A program made the position numbers and the translations under genes. Of a stretch of DNA of 64,000 bases, positions 52,105 to 61,608 are shown piece after piece (the stretch's first letter is position 1; each line of letters opens with the position of its first letter). The stretch covers positions 1 to 64,000 of the forward strand of contig JAKSIG010000002.1 of assembly GCA_024398955.1 (NCBI GenBank). The letters run 5' to 3'. Under the pieces are notes generated by a model. That model saw only the letters and a list, made by a program, of their open reading frames with translations, searched no databases and had not been told where the DNA came from. This DNA is from Fibrobacter sp. GTDB taxonomy: Bacteria; Fibrobacterota; Fibrobacteria; Fibrobacterales; Fibrobacteraceae.

Positions 52105-52710
52105 CTAGCGAGAGTAGTATTCAACCACGAGCTGTTCTTCGAGCTGAACGGGGATCTGATCGCGGAGCGGGAGCTTCACGAGAGAGCCGGACATCTTAGA
52201 AGCGTCAACGGTCAGATATTCAGGAACGGTTGCACCTGCTGCCAGGGCTTCCTTGATCTGAACGTGTTCCTTAGACTGTTCGCGAACTGCAATCACGTCA
52301 CCAGCCTTGAGCTGACGAGACGGAGAGAAACTGCGGACGCCGTTCACGGTGAAGTGACCGTGAGCAACATACTGACGAGCAGCGAAGATGGTGCGAGCGA
52401 AGCCCATGCGGAGCACAGCGGCATCAAGACGGGTTTCGAGCAAGATCATCAGGTTGTCACCAGCAGAACCGGCGCGACGGTTTGCTTCGGCATAAGCCTT
52501 AGCAAGCTGAGCTTCGGAAATGTTGTAGGTGAAACGAAGACGCTGCTTTTCGACGAGCTGCTGCTTGTACACAGAAGAGGACTTCTTGCGGTTCTGGCCA
52601 TGCTGGCCAGGTGCAAAATGACGGCGGTCGAGAGCCTTCTGAGTCTTCTGAGAAACAGCAAGGTCCAGGGAACGGGCAACCTTGCCCTTAGGTCCACGGA
52701 AAGAGGACAT
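52105..52710 (-). CDS. rpsD: 30S ribosomal protein S4
   Basis: 201 residues. S4 nucleates 16S rRNA folding. The N-terminal FAPGQHGQNRKKSSSVYKQQL and the S4 RNA-binding domain (LETRLDAAVLRMGFARTIFAARQYVAHGHFTVNG) are clear. No Cys zinc site, so it is the zinc-free form. The frame runs on to 52791, but MSSFRGPKGKVARS at 52710, with GAGG upstream, is the start. It stands alone and not in the usual S13-S11-S4-rpoA order. Confidence 0.95.
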   Translation of the reverse strand: MSSFRGPKGKVARSLDLAVSQKTQKALDRRHFAPGQHGQNRKKSSSVYKQQLVEKQRLRFTYNISEAQLAKAYAEANRRAGSAGDNLMILLETRLDAAVLRMGFARTIFAARQYVAHGHFTVNGVRSFSPSRQLKAGDVIAVREQSKEHVQIKEALAAGATVPEYLTVDASKMSGSLVKLPLRDQIPVQLEEQLVVEYYSR

Positions 52711-52861
52711 ATTAACCTCGTAAAAGGAAGCTCTTTGGTTAACACGTATGTTGGTAGAGCTTAACACGACATACGCTAAGTTGTGCCCCATATATAGAAA
52801 ATCTCGCGGGGGATTTCAAGCCGAGAAGGGGAGACTTGCACCGGAGGAACGGCTTTTTTGG

Positions 52862-52946
52862 GAATTATTAGTTACGAGATCTCAATTATGAGATGAAAAT
52901 AGGCGGCTTATAACAATTCGTAATTCATAAATCATAATTCATAATT
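52862..52946. repeat. AT-rich intergenic repeat, copy C
   Basis: Left part ATTATTAGTTACGAGATCTC, centre with AATTATGAGATG and right part AATTCGTAATTCATAA. It looks like the element at 25230 in the opposite orientation (shared TAGTTA, AGATCTC and AATTCATAA). It lies in the gap between rpsD and the ketoisomerase gene. Confidence 0.5.
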
Positions 52947-52962
52947 GTCTATATTATAGACA

Positions 52963-53367
52963 ATGAATTGGAACGAACCGCAACTGATCGATATCCCCAT
53001 CGTGCATGATGAACGTGGTAACCTGAGCGTTGTTGAAGGTGGCCAGCTGGTTCCCTTCGATATCAAGCGAGTTTATTATCTCTACGATGTTCCGGGTGGA
53101 TCCACTCGCGGCGGTCATGCCCATCGTAAGCTTCGCCAGTTGATTTTTGCGGCCAGCGGTAGCTTTGACGTTGTGCTAGACGATGGAAAGACCCGTCAGA
53201 AGTTTCAGCTGAATCGCTCCTACAAGGGGCTGTACATTCCTACCATGACCTGGCGTGAAATCGAGAATTTCTCCAGTGGCGCCGTTTGCATGGTGCTGGC
53301 CTCGGAACATTACGATGCTTCCGACTATATATATGAGTATGAAGACTTCCTGAAAGAAGTGAAATAA
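52963..53367 (+). CDS. FdtA/WxcM-like sugar nucleotide 3,4-ketoisomerase
   Basis: 134 residues, a cupin. ERGNLSVVEGG, VPGGSTRGGHAHRKLRQLIF and the last segment HYDASDYIYEYEDFLKEV match the FdtA/QdtA family. These isomerise dTDP-4-keto-6-deoxyglucose to the 3-keto form, giving an amino sugar after transamination. The histidines in GGHAHRK are likely catalytic. The DegT aminotransferase a little downstream would complete the pathway. Confidence 0.85.
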   Translation: MNWNEPQLIDIPIVHDERGNLSVVEGGQLVPFDIKRVYYLYDVPGGSTRGGHAHRKLRQLIFAASGSFDVVLDDGKTRQKFQLNRSYKGLYIPTMTWREIENFSSGAVCMVLASEHYDASDYIYEYEDFLKEVK

Positions 53368-53379
53368 TGAGCCGGTGCG

Positions 53380-53405
53380 ATCCTCTGTTATTATGCCAGA
53401 GGGAT
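53380..53405. terminator. Possible terminator after the ketoisomerase gene
   Basis: ATCCTCTG, 9-base loop, CAGAGGGAT, with one bulged base. It lies between two convergent genes. T-runs are weak, so this is a candidate only. Confidence 0.4.
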
Positions 53406-53412
53406 GTTTCCG

Positions 53413-54399
53413 CTAGAATTTTTTGGTGTAGCTGGCGTTGACTACGCCCTCTGCTCCAAAGGATTCCTTGTAATGGAATAAATCTTCGTTCAAGAAATTT
53501 CCCCGATCTTCCGTGGATATGCCCCAGGAAAAGTGATGGTATCCTAGCTGTGCGGCTTCCTGCAGGGCCATGATGTTCATGGGTGTTGTATGATGGAATA
53601 AATCGAAACTTTCGTCGGGGGAAATGTTCTGGTCGTGAATAACCTTCGTTTTGGGGAATACGAACTGCAACATCCCGCAGACGTATCGCCCATTACAGAA
53701 TAGTCCTTTGAAGCGAATATTTTCGGGCAGTCTCTGCTTAAGGTCCATCAGGTCATCCAATGTGTGGATGGGTTTGGTGTGATGCTTTTCCTTGGAGATT
53801 ACTAGGAATTTGTAGAAGGTTGCGATGTCTTCTTCGCTGGTCATGTCGCGGTACTGGACGGTACCTTCAGGGACTGTCTCTACGAACTTATTGAAATCTT
53901 TCCAGAGTCGGCGCTGGTTCCTGTTGCACTGGGCCACAACGTCCATGCCGTTTTGGAGTTTGTTCTTGCTGCTCAGTTCCGTATAGCGGCTGTAGCCCAG
54001 ATGCTCCAACATGTAGTCCAATAGGTCTGGACTTTCTTCGGCGAATAGGGTGGGGGTTGCTTTAAGGCGGGCCGCCTTAAAGTTGGTTGCCAGGTACTGG
54101 TCGGCTTGGGTCAGAATTTCCTTGAGCTGGCTTGCATTGTAGCAGGTCTTGGCGATTACAGGACCGCCAAAAGTAGAGCCTGGATGGGATACGAATTCGC
54201 CATCAATTTCTGCGCCGGGGAAGTAGGCTACAATGATACCGCCCTTGTGCAGCATGAAACTTCTGTCTACGAAACGGCCTTCCGGGTGGTAGTTCAAAAA
54301 TCGCCTTGACTGCAGGAAAGTGCCGTTTACCGATTCGTGATTTACGAATCGATCCAGTCTCTGGTCCAGTTCCTTAGTGTAGGGCAGAATTTCAAACAT
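53413..54399 (-). CDS. FemAB-like / GNAT-fold transferase
   Basis: 328 residues. [20 protein letters not shown] and the long double-GNAT layout ([57 protein letters not shown]) are typical of FemAB-related proteins. These transfer an aminoacyl or acyl group to a sugar or peptide. The frame runs to 54465, but 54399 fits the family start and clears the next gene. Within a glycan locus, it may acylate the amino sugar. The exact activity is not known. Confidence 0.6.
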   Translation of the reverse strand: MFEILPYTKELDQRLDRFVNHESVNGTFLQSRRFLNYHPEGRFVDRSFMLHKGGIIVAYFPGAEIDGEFVSHPGSTFGGPVIAKTCYNASQLKEILTQADQYLATNFKAARLKATPTLFAEESPDLLDYMLEHLGYSRYTELSSKNKLQNGMDVVAQCNRNQRRLWKDFNKFVETVPEGTVQYRDMTSEEDIATFYKFLVISKEKHHTKPIHTLDDLMDLKQRLPENIRFKGLFCNGRYVCGMLQFVFPKTKVIHDQNISPDESFDLFHHTTPMNIMALQEAAQLGYHHFSWGISTEDRGNFLNEDLFHYKESFGAEGVVNASYTKKF

Positions 54400-54509
54400 G
54401 TTCACAAAGTAGTAATTTCTTGAATCTTTTATCTCATAAATTGGCTGATTTGTCAAAAATGACATACTCTGCTGATTTCAAAAAAAGGATATTTTCTACT
54501 TTAGCTTTT

Positions 54510-55715
54510 ATGTTACAAGTTCCCTACTACCCTTTGAAACGCGTAAATGATTCCTTCGGGTCCGATATTAAGCGGGCTCTGGAACGAGTTGTTGATTCTG
54601 GATGGTTTATTCGCGGCCAAGAATGCAGTCTTTTTGAAGAACGCTTTGCGACGTATTGCGGAGCCAAGTATTGCGTTGGAGTGGGGAACGGTCTTGAAGC
54701 GCTTTCGCTAATTTTGAAGGGATATATTGAACTTGGCCGCCTGGAACCGGGTGACGGCGTTATTGTTCCTAGCAATACGTTCATTGCCACGTGGCTTGCG
54801 GTTAAGGCGGCAGGTCTTGTGCCGTTTCCGGCAGAACCTGACGAGGAAACCTGCGTTTTGAGTCTGGGGTCTGTAGAATCTGCTTTTACCAATGCAAGAC
54901 TTAGCGGTGTTGCGGTCAAGGCGATTTTGGCTGTTCATTTGTATGGCCGCCTTTGCCCAATGGATCGCCTAAAGGCTTATGCGGAAGACCGCGGCTTGCT
55001 TTTGCTGGAAGATGCCGCCCAGGCTCATGGTGCGGCAATGATGTGTAGCGCATCCGAAGATGGAGTGCAGAAAGTGTGCCGCGCAGGTAATCTGGGCGAC
55101 GCTGCCGGCTTCAGTTTCTATCCTGGCAAGAACCTGGGTGCGCTTGGAGATGCCGGCGCAGTAGTTACTTCCGACGAATCTCTGGCTCGCGTTGTGCGAA
55201 AGCTCGCGAACTACGGTTCCGAGCAGAAGTATGTTCACGAATACGTAGGTGAAAATTCCCGCCTAGACGAAATGCAGGCCGCCGCTCTTTCGGTGAAACT
55301 CCCGCATCTGGATGCGGATAACGCCCGCCGTAACGAAATCGCCAGTCGCTATCTTGCAGAAATCAGGAATCCGCTGGTTCGTTTGCCGCAACCTGCTGTT
55401 TCTGCATCTTTGTCTGGCTTGCCTCTGTCGAACTGCGTGTGGCATATTTTTGCAATTCACTGCAGACAAGCCAATGGCGAAAGCTGTCGCGATGCAGTTC
55501 AGCTGCATTTGAAGTCCTGCGGTATCGAAACATTGATTCATTATCCGACTCCGCCACATCAACAGAAGGCTTTTGCGGATGCATACGGCGTGGTTGAATA
55601 TCCTATTGCAGAAAGACTGGCTCGTGAGGAACTGAGCTTGCCTCTTCACCCCAATATGACCGAAGAAGAAATCTGCGCTGTTATTGATGGTGTGAACAGT
55701 TTTGAGGGCTGCTGA
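54510..55715 (+). CDS. DegT/DnrJ/EryC1-family sugar aminotransferase (FdtB-like)
   Basis: 401 residues from this start. The N-terminus is [22 protein letters not shown] and the PLP lysine is Lys207 ([17 protein letters not shown]). [25 protein letters not shown] and [13 protein letters not shown] are family features. These enzymes transfer an amino group to the keto sugar made by an FdtA-type isomerase. In-frame starts also lie at 54420 and 54459; family alignment favours 54510, although no strong RBS is seen there. Confidence 0.82.
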   Translation: MLQVPYYPLKRVNDSFGSDIKRALERVVDSGWFIRGQECSLFEERFATYCGAKYCVGVGNGLEALSLILKGYIELGRLEPGDGVIVPSNTFIATWLAVKAAGLVPFPAEPDEETCVLSLGSVESAFTNARLSGVAVKAILAVHLYGRLCPMDRLKAYAEDRGLLLLEDAAQAHGAAMMCSASEDGVQKVCRAGNLGDAAGFSFYPGKNLGALGDAGAVVTSDESLARVVRKLANYGSEQKYVHEYVGENSRLDEMQAAALSVKLPHLDADNARRNEIASRYLAEIRNPLVRLPQPAVSASLSGLPLSNCVWHIFAIHCRQANGESCRDAVQLHLKSCGIETLIHYPTPPHQQKAFADAYGVVEYPIAERLAREELSLPLHPNMTEEEICAVIDGVNSFEGC

Positions 55716-56968
55716 TGTTTGCGAAAAGTTTTTTAGGCTCTGGTGCAGTAACGGCTTTTAATGCCCTGCGTGCATTTGCCATTAATAAGTTGCTTGCTAT
55801 TTTCTTGCCGCCGGCAGCCTTTGCCTGTGTTGGCCAGTTTATGAATTTGCTGACCATTGGGCAGGCTACTTCTAGCCTTGCGTTACAGAACGGCTGGACC
55901 AGTCTGACGGCACAGAATTTAAAAAACGAAAGGCAACTTCTTGGTGTATGGCGAGGAGGCATTCGTCTTACGACATTCGCTGGACTTTTTACTTTTGTGG
56001 CTGCAGTTTTGTTCTGCTTTATGGCGCCTCTTGAAACCTTGTTCCCGGGAATGAATACCCGACTGGTTCAGGCGGCAATTCTGTTTGCGTTGCCTGGCAT
56101 TTTTGCGACGAATATCATTTCGATTTGCGCTGCAGTCATGAATGGAATGGGCGAAAACCGCAAGTGGGCCCTGATTAACATTGTAACCTCGCTCTGGCAG
56201 GTTGTCTGGGTTGCGTTTTTCCTGTATTCGGGCCGGCTGTCTGTTCTTTCCATTATTGCAACACAGTCCATTGTGGCTGGAGTCTTTGCCATTCAGATAG
56301 CTGGCAAGGCTGGCTTCAGCGTAAAAAAAATCTGGTCTACAGCGGCAGATATCCGTGAACCTTGGTTGTCCTATGCCTTAATGGGGCTGGTACCCATGGT
56401 CATGACGCCTGTGGTTTTAACAGTTATAAGAACTTCGGTGGCAGCTAATTTTGGGCAAGATGCTGCCGGTATTTGGCAGAGTGTCCTGAAGGTTTCTGAT
56501 TTTCTCTTTATGATGATGTCTGCTGTTTTGACAGTCATTATCCTTCCTAAGGTTTCGGTGCAGCAAACACGACAGGACTTTTTTAAGCTGTTTAATCCAT
56601 TGTTAGTTCGCGTTATGGGAATTTCCCTTGTTACGGTTGTCATCCTTTATTTGTGTCGCGGATTCCTAGTGCAAATTTTATTTTCAAGAGCCTATATGGG
56701 TGCTGCTGATTATCTGTTTTATCAGCTGGTCGGCGATTTCTTTAGGGCGGGTGGTTTTTCTTTGGCCCTAGTTCTTATTGCACGTCGCGAAACGAAGAAA
56801 TTTCTTTCTGTAGAAATCGGTTCCGAAATTTTCTTGGCTGTAGGATCAATTGTCTTGATGAAATTTTTGGAATTTAATGGTCCCATGGCTGCCTATGCTC
56901 TAGAAAATTTCCTGTACTTCCTGGTAATGTTTATTGTGGTTAGGAGTTTGAAATGGAATACTCCATAA
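55715..56968 (+). CDS. Wzx-type polysaccharide flippase
   Basis: 417 residues with about 12 membrane helices and typical Wzx features (an N-terminal GSGAVTAFNALRAFAINKLLAIFL, Gly/Pro in loops, LKVSDFLFMMMSAVL). It moves lipid-linked oligosaccharides across the inner membrane for O-antigen or related surface glycans. Its start overlaps the aminotransferase stop by one base. It most resembles WzxE/O-antigen translocases. Confidence 0.8.
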   Translation: MFAKSFLGSGAVTAFNALRAFAINKLLAIFLPPAAFACVGQFMNLLTIGQATSSLALQNGWTSLTAQNLKNERQLLGVWRGGIRLTTFAGLFTFVAAVLFCFMAPLETLFPGMNTRLVQAAILFALPGIFATNIISICAAVMNGMGENRKWALINIVTSLWQVVWVAFFLYSGRLSVLSIIATQSIVAGVFAIQIAGKAGFSVKKIWSTAADIREPWLSYALMGLVPMVMTPVVLTVIRTSVAANFGQDAAGIWQSVLKVSDFLFMMMSAVLTVIILPKVSVQQTRQDFFKLFNPLLVRVMGISLVTVVILYLCRGFLVQILFSRAYMGAADYLFYQLVGDFFRAGGFSLALVLIARRETKKFLSVEIGSEIFLAVGSIVLMKFLEFNGPMAAYALENFLYFLVMFIVVRSLKWNTP

Positions 56969-57930
56969 CTAATATGTTTGCAGAAAAGGCTACAGAGGAT
57001 ATTTATGCCAAGGCCTTTGCAGTCGGTGTTGAAACTGAACAACGGGAACTGCGTCCTCTGGTTTCGGTACTGATGGCCTGCTACAAACATGAGCGTTTTG
57101 TAGAAGCCGCCGTTCGTTCTGTAATGGCTCAGAAGGGCGTTTCCTTCGAATTGATCGTGATCGATGATGGTAGCCCCGACAAGTCCCCAGAAATTTTGGA
57201 ACGCCTAGCCCAGGAATTCCATTTCCAGTATGTTCATCGCCCTAACAAGGGGGTCGTTGCGACCATGAATGAACTGCTGTCTATGGCCAAAGGCAAGTAT
57301 TTTTGTTCTATGGCGTCAGACGATATGATGCCGGCGGGGCGCTTGGCGGAGCAAAGTCAATATCTGGAAAATCACCCTGAAGTTCCCGTATGCTTTGGTC
57401 AGATTGTGGTGATGGATGGGAATGGCAATCACGATGAAACCCCTGATCCGCGTTATACTCGTTCCATTCCCAAGGTGACCTTTGAAGAATTTTTCCTGGG
57501 GCAAAAAGAAGTCCATGGCTGTTCTGAAATGATTCGCCTAGATGTATTCCGCATGATGGGCGGGTACGACAAGGAATTTCCTTTTGAAGATTTTCCCCAG
57601 TGGTTGAAGTTCTTCCACGAGTATGGCTCACTGCCTGTCTTGCCTACATTGTGTTGCTACTATCGCGTTCATGGAAATAACATGTCTAACGATTCCACAC
57701 TGATGTATGGAACATTTTTGAAGGCGTTGGCCAGATATTCTAATCATCCACTTTACCCAAGGGCTGTAAAAATCTGGAAGTCCCATTGGTTTTCGATGCT
57801 TGCCTATACCAACAAAAAAGAAGCCCTTCGCAGGCTTCCTCAGTTGGCGACTTTTTCCTGGGATTTTTTCAAGCGATTCCCGAAGCTTCTGGTTCCCAAG
57901 TTCCTGCTGGATCGCAGATTTAATGTTTGA
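56953..57930 (+). CDS. Family 2 glycosyltransferase
   Basis: 325 residues. SVLMACYKHERFVEAAVRSV, IVIDDGSPDKSPEI, and CSMASDDMMP hold the nucleotide-sugar site and the metal-binding DxD-type Asp pair (SDD). Acceptor-side residues such as GCSEMIRLDVF follow. It overlaps the flippase gene by 16 bases and is translated with it. Probably adds a sugar in assembly of the repeat unit. Substrates are not known. Confidence 0.8.
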   Translation: MEYSITNMFAEKATEDIYAKAFAVGVETEQRELRPLVSVLMACYKHERFVEAAVRSVMAQKGVSFELIVIDDGSPDKSPEILERLAQEFHFQYVHRPNKGVVATMNELLSMAKGKYFCSMASDDMMPAGRLAEQSQYLENHPEVPVCFGQIVVMDGNGNHDETPDPRYTRSIPKVTFEEFFLGQKEVHGCSEMIRLDVFRMMGGYDKEFPFEDFPQWLKFFHEYGSLPVLPTLCCYYRVHGNNMSNDSTLMYGTFLKALARYSNHPLYPRAVKIWKSHWFSMLAYTNKKEALRRLPQLATFSWDFFKRFPKLLVPKFLLDRRFNV

Positions 57931-57942
57931 TTTTTAAAGCCG

Positions 57943-58692
57943 TTATCGCTTGAGAACCTTTTGAAGTGTCTTTGAAAAGCCGATAGACTGAATGTTTGTC
58001 CATACGGAAAGCGGTATGGATAAAACCTTTGCGATTGGTGTAGGAAAAATCTTGTAGAGCTTCTGACGACGCTCAATACCTTTTCGAACGGAGTCAGGAC
58101 GCCAATTGCTTTGAAAGTGATGGATGCAGAACGTTTCCGTGGTAGAACGGATTTTTCCATCTATAAAGCTTTTTGGGGAAAAGTAGCTTTCTGGGAAAAT
58201 TTCCAGAGGCTCCTGCAGGTTGTTGAATGCCTTTGCAAGAATGTTCGGCAAGACCATCTCGTTTACCTGCGATTCCGAGTAGTTGAATGATTCCTGTCGG
58301 TAGAAGTTTAGCGCGGCTGTAATGGCAGGATGGTTTTTGCTGGCTGCAAGAACTGCTCCCTCGATTCGGCGGGATCCGTTTTCGAAGCCGAAAAAGTAGT
58401 CGCGGTTCATTAGGGGGGCGAAGTTTTTTAGGACTTCTACGTCGGTATCAAGATAGATGCCGCCTTCGGTTTCTAGGGCGAATAGACGAACTGCATCTGC
58501 GGCGAATGCCCATTTTTTTTGGTCAAGAGCCTGCATAACCCAAGGAAGGCCGATGGCTTCGGCCTTGGTTCTGTCCCAAAGGATAAACTCGAACTCTGGC
58601 AGAATCTGTTTCCAGCCTTCGATAAACTTGGCTACGTCTGCAGGAAACGGTTCCCCAGAAAACCAGCAATAGTGAACTTTCCTGGGAATCAT
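57943..58692 (-). CDS. Family 32-type glycosyltransferase (DxD sugar-binding)
   Basis: 249 residues. PRKVHYCWFSGEPFP, then WAFAADAVRLFALETEGGIYLDTDVEVLK, contain the DxD (DTD) of GT32-like/capsular synthesis enzymes. Later ETFCIHHFQSNWRP is typical. It overlaps the upstream glycosyltransferase by 4 bases (ATGA) on the minus strand. Probably transfers a sugar such as mannose or galactose to the glycan. Confidence 0.8.
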   Translation of the reverse strand: MIPRKVHYCWFSGEPFPADVAKFIEGWKQILPEFEFILWDRTKAEAIGLPWVMQALDQKKWAFAADAVRLFALETEGGIYLDTDVEVLKNFAPLMNRDYFFGFENGSRRIEGAVLAASKNHPAITAALNFYRQESFNYSESQVNEMVLPNILAKAFNNLQEPLEIFPESYFSPKSFIDGKIRSTTETFCIHHFQSNWRPDSVRKGIERRQKLYKIFPTPIAKVLSIPLSVWTNIQSIGFSKTLQKVLKR

Positions 58693-59660
58693 TTTTCGTC
58701 TTTCCTTAGCATTTTGAGTAAGAAACTGCGGCCGCCGAAAGAAATGAGGTTGGCCATCCTGTTACGTAGGCGCACCTTGGAATCCAGCAGGTTCCCCAGG
58801 CGAAGTTCCTTGATGTGATTCCAGGCGCGGTTGCGGTATTCCTGGAACTCCTCTGTGTCGGGAGTGCGCTTTAGTATGCTGTAGCTGGTGCTGATCAGCA
58901 TGTTCCTTGCAGCCCGTTGCAGTTTGGAATTGTTGGACTTTTCTGCTGCCAGGGCGCAGACGTTTTCTGCAATGTCAAGAAGTTCCGCTTTCTTTAGATT
59001 ATATGCGGAATTTAAAATGCTTGTTTCTCGTTTGCGGTACAGGTACAGCGGAGAATCGACGGTGCGGATGCTTTTGGCGCTTAAGAAAATCTGCGGGATG
59101 GTGCAGAGGTCTTCGAAGAACTTGCCCTTAGGGAAGCGAGCCTCCTTCCAGAGGCAGGCTGCGTAAAGCTTGTTCCATGCAGAATGGTCAGGAATCCTGT
59201 CTTGGTAAAGAGCCTGCGTTAAGGCTTCTTCGGGAGTCCAGGATTTTTCGTTCATTTTGCTGTTGCTGCCAGGAATTTTGGCGGGCAACTCGGCAAAACT
59301 GCAGGAACCGCAGCAGACGATATTTGTGTTGGCATCTTTTTGAGCGGCGCAGAGCAATGTCTCTAGGAATGTGGGCGCTATCATGTCGTCGCTGTCGACG
59401 AAGGTTAGCCAGGGGGAGGTTGCTTTCTGGATTCCCGCATTGCGGGCTTCCGAGAGACCTGCGTTTTCCTGATTCACGACTGTAAAGCGCTCGTCCCGCT
59501 TGATAAAGTCTTCGATGATTTCTGCGGAGTTGTCTGTGGAACCGTCGTTTACGACAATGACTTCAAAGTCATCAAACGTCTGGTGCTGCACGCTGATAAG
59601 GCATGCTTCCAGATATTCGGCAGTATTGTATACTGGAATAATGACGCTAACGGTTGCCAT
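58689..59660 (-). CDS. Family 2 glycosyltransferase
   Basis: 323 residues. VSVIIPVYNTAEYLEACLISV, VIVVNDGSTDNSAEIIEDF, GLSEARNAGIQKA and FVDSDDMIAP are textbook GT2 motifs. The C-terminal helical part is typical of polysaccharide-forming members. It is the first of two leftward genes, converging on the 56953 gene across the glycan locus. Confidence 0.85.
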   Translation of the reverse strand: MATVSVIIPVYNTAEYLEACLISVQHQTFDDFEVIVVNDGSTDNSAEIIEDFIKRDERFTVVNQENAGLSEARNAGIQKATSPWLTFVDSDDMIAPTFLETLLCAAQKDANTNIVCCGSCSFAELPAKIPGSNSKMNEKSWTPEEALTQALYQDRIPDHSAWNKLYAACLWKEARFPKGKFFEDLCTIPQIFLSAKSIRTVDSPLYLYRKRETSILNSAYNLKKAELLDIAENVCALAAEKSNNSKLQRAARNMLISTSYSILKRTPDTEEFQEYRNRAWNHIKELRLGNLLDSKVRLRNRMANLISFGGRSFLLKMLRKDEK

Positions 59661-59681
59661 AGACTATAGTTGCGGTTCTGC

Positions 59682-60188
59682 CTATTGAGCCTTGGGTAAA
59701 TTCTGGAACACTTCGCTCCAGCCGATTTGAACAATGGCGCCTGCGCGGGTCAAGTTTCCCTGCGCATCTTCGTAGTTCTTTAAAATGTTGCTCCAGTCCT
59801 TGGTGTCGCGGATGACTTTGACATCCCTTGTTATCTTGCGCATAAGCAAATCCTGTTTCCATTGGGCCGCTTCACCTAGGAACTTGCAAGACACGTCTAG
59901 CGCGTCAAGATAGGCGGGGACTGCATCTAGGAAGGTCTTTTCAAAGGGTTTTGCCTTGGATTTTGCCTGCCCAACAAGATTTTTCTGGTTGATTACATTC
60001 TTTCGCAGCTCGCTCATGAGGCGTACGATTCGTTCAAAGTCAACCTGGGGCCAGATCAGGTTAAATGGCCACATTTTTTTCCAGTGGAATTTGAACATGG
60101 ACTCATGGGCCGTGTTCTTTGCCTTCAACATTTCCTTTAGGTTGTTGAAAATGATTTGAGAGGGCAACATGTTACAATTTTCGCTCAT
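59682..60188 (-). CDS. Hypothetical helical protein
   Basis: 168 residues, no signal or membrane segment. Mostly charged helices (FNNLKEMLKAKNTAHESMF, SELRKNVINQKNLVGQ, QDLLMRKITRDVKVIRD). The frame extends to a TTG at 60197, but the ATG at 60188 is preferred. It is 21 bp from the glycosyltransferase gene on the same strand, so it may be in the same transcript. Family not recognised. Confidence 0.5.
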   Translation of the reverse strand: MSENCNMLPSQIIFNNLKEMLKAKNTAHESMFKFHWKKMWPFNLIWPQVDFERIVRLMSELRKNVINQKNLVGQAKSKAKPFEKTFLDAVPAYLDALDVSCKFLGEAAQWKQDLLMRKITRDVKVIRDTKDWSNILKNYEDAQGNLTRAGAIVQIGWSEVFQNLPKAQ

Positions 60189-60358
60189 ATTTACCAATAT
60201 AGCTTAATAGATGTGCAAAAATGGGGCGTAAAACAATTCTTTGCTCTCGTTTTTTTATTCAAATTGCTGTGTAATCGGGCTTTTTTCATTTTTGTTTACT
60301 TGCATTTTATAAATAAGAAATTAAATTCTACCTTGCATAAACTTGTAAAAGGATATTT

Positions 60359-60916
60359 ATGAATAACAAAAAATTTAAAATCCTACTTATTGTAGATATC
60401 GTGCTGATCATTGGCTTGTTCGCACTGATGATGATTCTCAAGGGCAGCTACAACGATCAGGCCCAGAAGTCTGTAAACGAACAGGTCGGTGCCTATTTGG
60501 AACAGTCCAATGGTGTTGTGCAGGAACAGTGGAAGGCTGTGGACCAGTACGGCATGGCTTGGAAGCTTGTTTTTGCCACTCTGACAGGCGATAAGACTGA
60601 AGCCACCTTCGATGCAACCGTCAAGGCTATCGAAGATGATAAGGATGCTCGTTTCAAACAGCTTTCCTATATGTACAATGCAGCAGGAATCCCTCCTCAG
60701 GCTCAGAATTCCATTAACGAAAAGGCCGGTCTTGCCGACAAGTTCTTGCTGAAGAACGAAGGCGGCGTTAAGGAAGTTGCATGCGGTAAGAACTGCGTGA
60801 TTTCCTTTACTTTTGCAAAGGGTAAGCTGAAGACTGCTGACTATAAGGCTCTCTCCAACTACAATATGGCTGAAAACTTTAAGCTGGAAGCTCCGGCTCC
60901 CTTCCACTTCGAATAA
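60359..60916 (+). CDS. Small membrane-anchored protein 1 of a pair
   Basis: 185 residues. One N-terminal helix (ILLIVDIVLIIGLFALMMIL) then an extracytoplasmic domain. The segment LKGSYNDQAQKSVNEQVGAYLE resembles QKGSYVSQATEHYEKTT just after the helix of the next gene, so the two may be related. AGGA lies upstream at a 7-base spacing. Function unknown. Confidence 0.55.
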   Translation: MNNKKFKILLIVDIVLIIGLFALMMILKGSYNDQAQKSVNEQVGAYLEQSNGVVQEQWKAVDQYGMAWKLVFATLTGDKTEATFDATVKAIEDDKDARFKQLSYMYNAAGIPPQAQNSINEKAGLADKFLLKNEGGVKEVACGKNCVISFTFAKGKLKTADYKALSNYNMAENFKLEAPAPFHFE

Positions 60917-60929
60917 GGAGTAATGAACT

Positions 60930-61487
60930 ATGAACATGAAGAATATTTCTATTGCTCTTGCCGCAGTGGTCGTGTTGCTGCTGGTGACTCTCTTGATGCA
61001 GAAGGGTAGCTATGTTTCCCAGGCTACCGAACATTACGAAAAGACCACCACCAAGTCCTTCAAGGGTGCTTCTCAGATTGTCGAATACGTGAACAACTCC
61101 ATCGATATGAACAAGGGCGTGTGGAACCTGGCTACCGAAGTTGTCCAGAACGTAAAGACTTCTCAGGACCAGGCTCGTCTCGAGGCAAAGTTCTTCCCCT
61201 CTACCAAGGGTACCATGAGCATTGCCAACAAGACTCGTAAGTTCGAAGCAAGTTCTGACTACTATATCGTTTCCAACTTCTCCAAGGTCGAAGTGGACAA
61301 GAAGACCGACGTGAAGTCCCTTTCTGGTCTGGTTTCCGTGAACGTCAACGCTCTTCTGGGCAATGCTGCTGTTGCTGCATCCGATGAAGATGAAGACGAA
61401 GAAATGGAAGAGGAAGAAGCACCGGCTCCCAAGAAGGCTGCAAAGCCTGCCAAGGGTAAGAAGGGCAAGAAGGGTAAGAAGCGCTAA
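60930..61487 (+). CDS. Small membrane-anchored protein 2 with a Lys-rich tail
   Basis: 185 residues. An N-terminal helix (IALAAVVVLLLVTLLM) is followed by a domain of about 120 residues, an acidic stretch (DEDEDEEMEEEE) and a very basic tail of Lys-Gly repeats (KGKKGKKGKKR). Start at 60930, 13 bp after the previous gene, with GGAG upstream; the downstream ATG at 60936 is also possible. The tail might bind nucleic acid or an acidic surface polymer. A strong terminator follows. Confidence 0.55.
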   Translation: MNMKNISIALAAVVVLLLVTLLMQKGSYVSQATEHYEKTTTKSFKGASQIVEYVNNSIDMNKGVWNLATEVVQNVKTSQDQARLEAKFFPSTKGTMSIANKTRKFEASSDYYIVSNFSKVEVDKKTDVKSLSGLVSVNVNALLGNAAVAASDEDEDEEMEEEEAPAPKKAAKPAKGKKGKKGKKR

Positions 61488-61556
61488 TCTGGCAGGCCAG
61501 AATTGGTGCAGAAAACCTAACTCTTTGACTCTCAACGAGTTACGAAATTTTTCAAG

Positions 61557-61586
61557 AATCTCGGCCTTCGGGTCGGGATTTTTTTT
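61557..61586 (+). terminator. Terminator after the paired membrane proteins
   Basis: AATCTCGGCC, loop TTCG, GGTCGGGATT: a 10-bp stem with a stable UUCG-type loop, followed by eight T. It would end the 60359-61487 transcript. Confidence 0.85.
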
Positions 61587-61608
61587 GCATTTCTTCACCT
61601 GCTAACCA

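Noticed and set aside
54325..54355. Palindrome-like GATTCGTGATTTACGAATC
   Set aside because: It lies inside the FemAB-like gene, its arms differ from the 21-bp palindrome and it occurs once.
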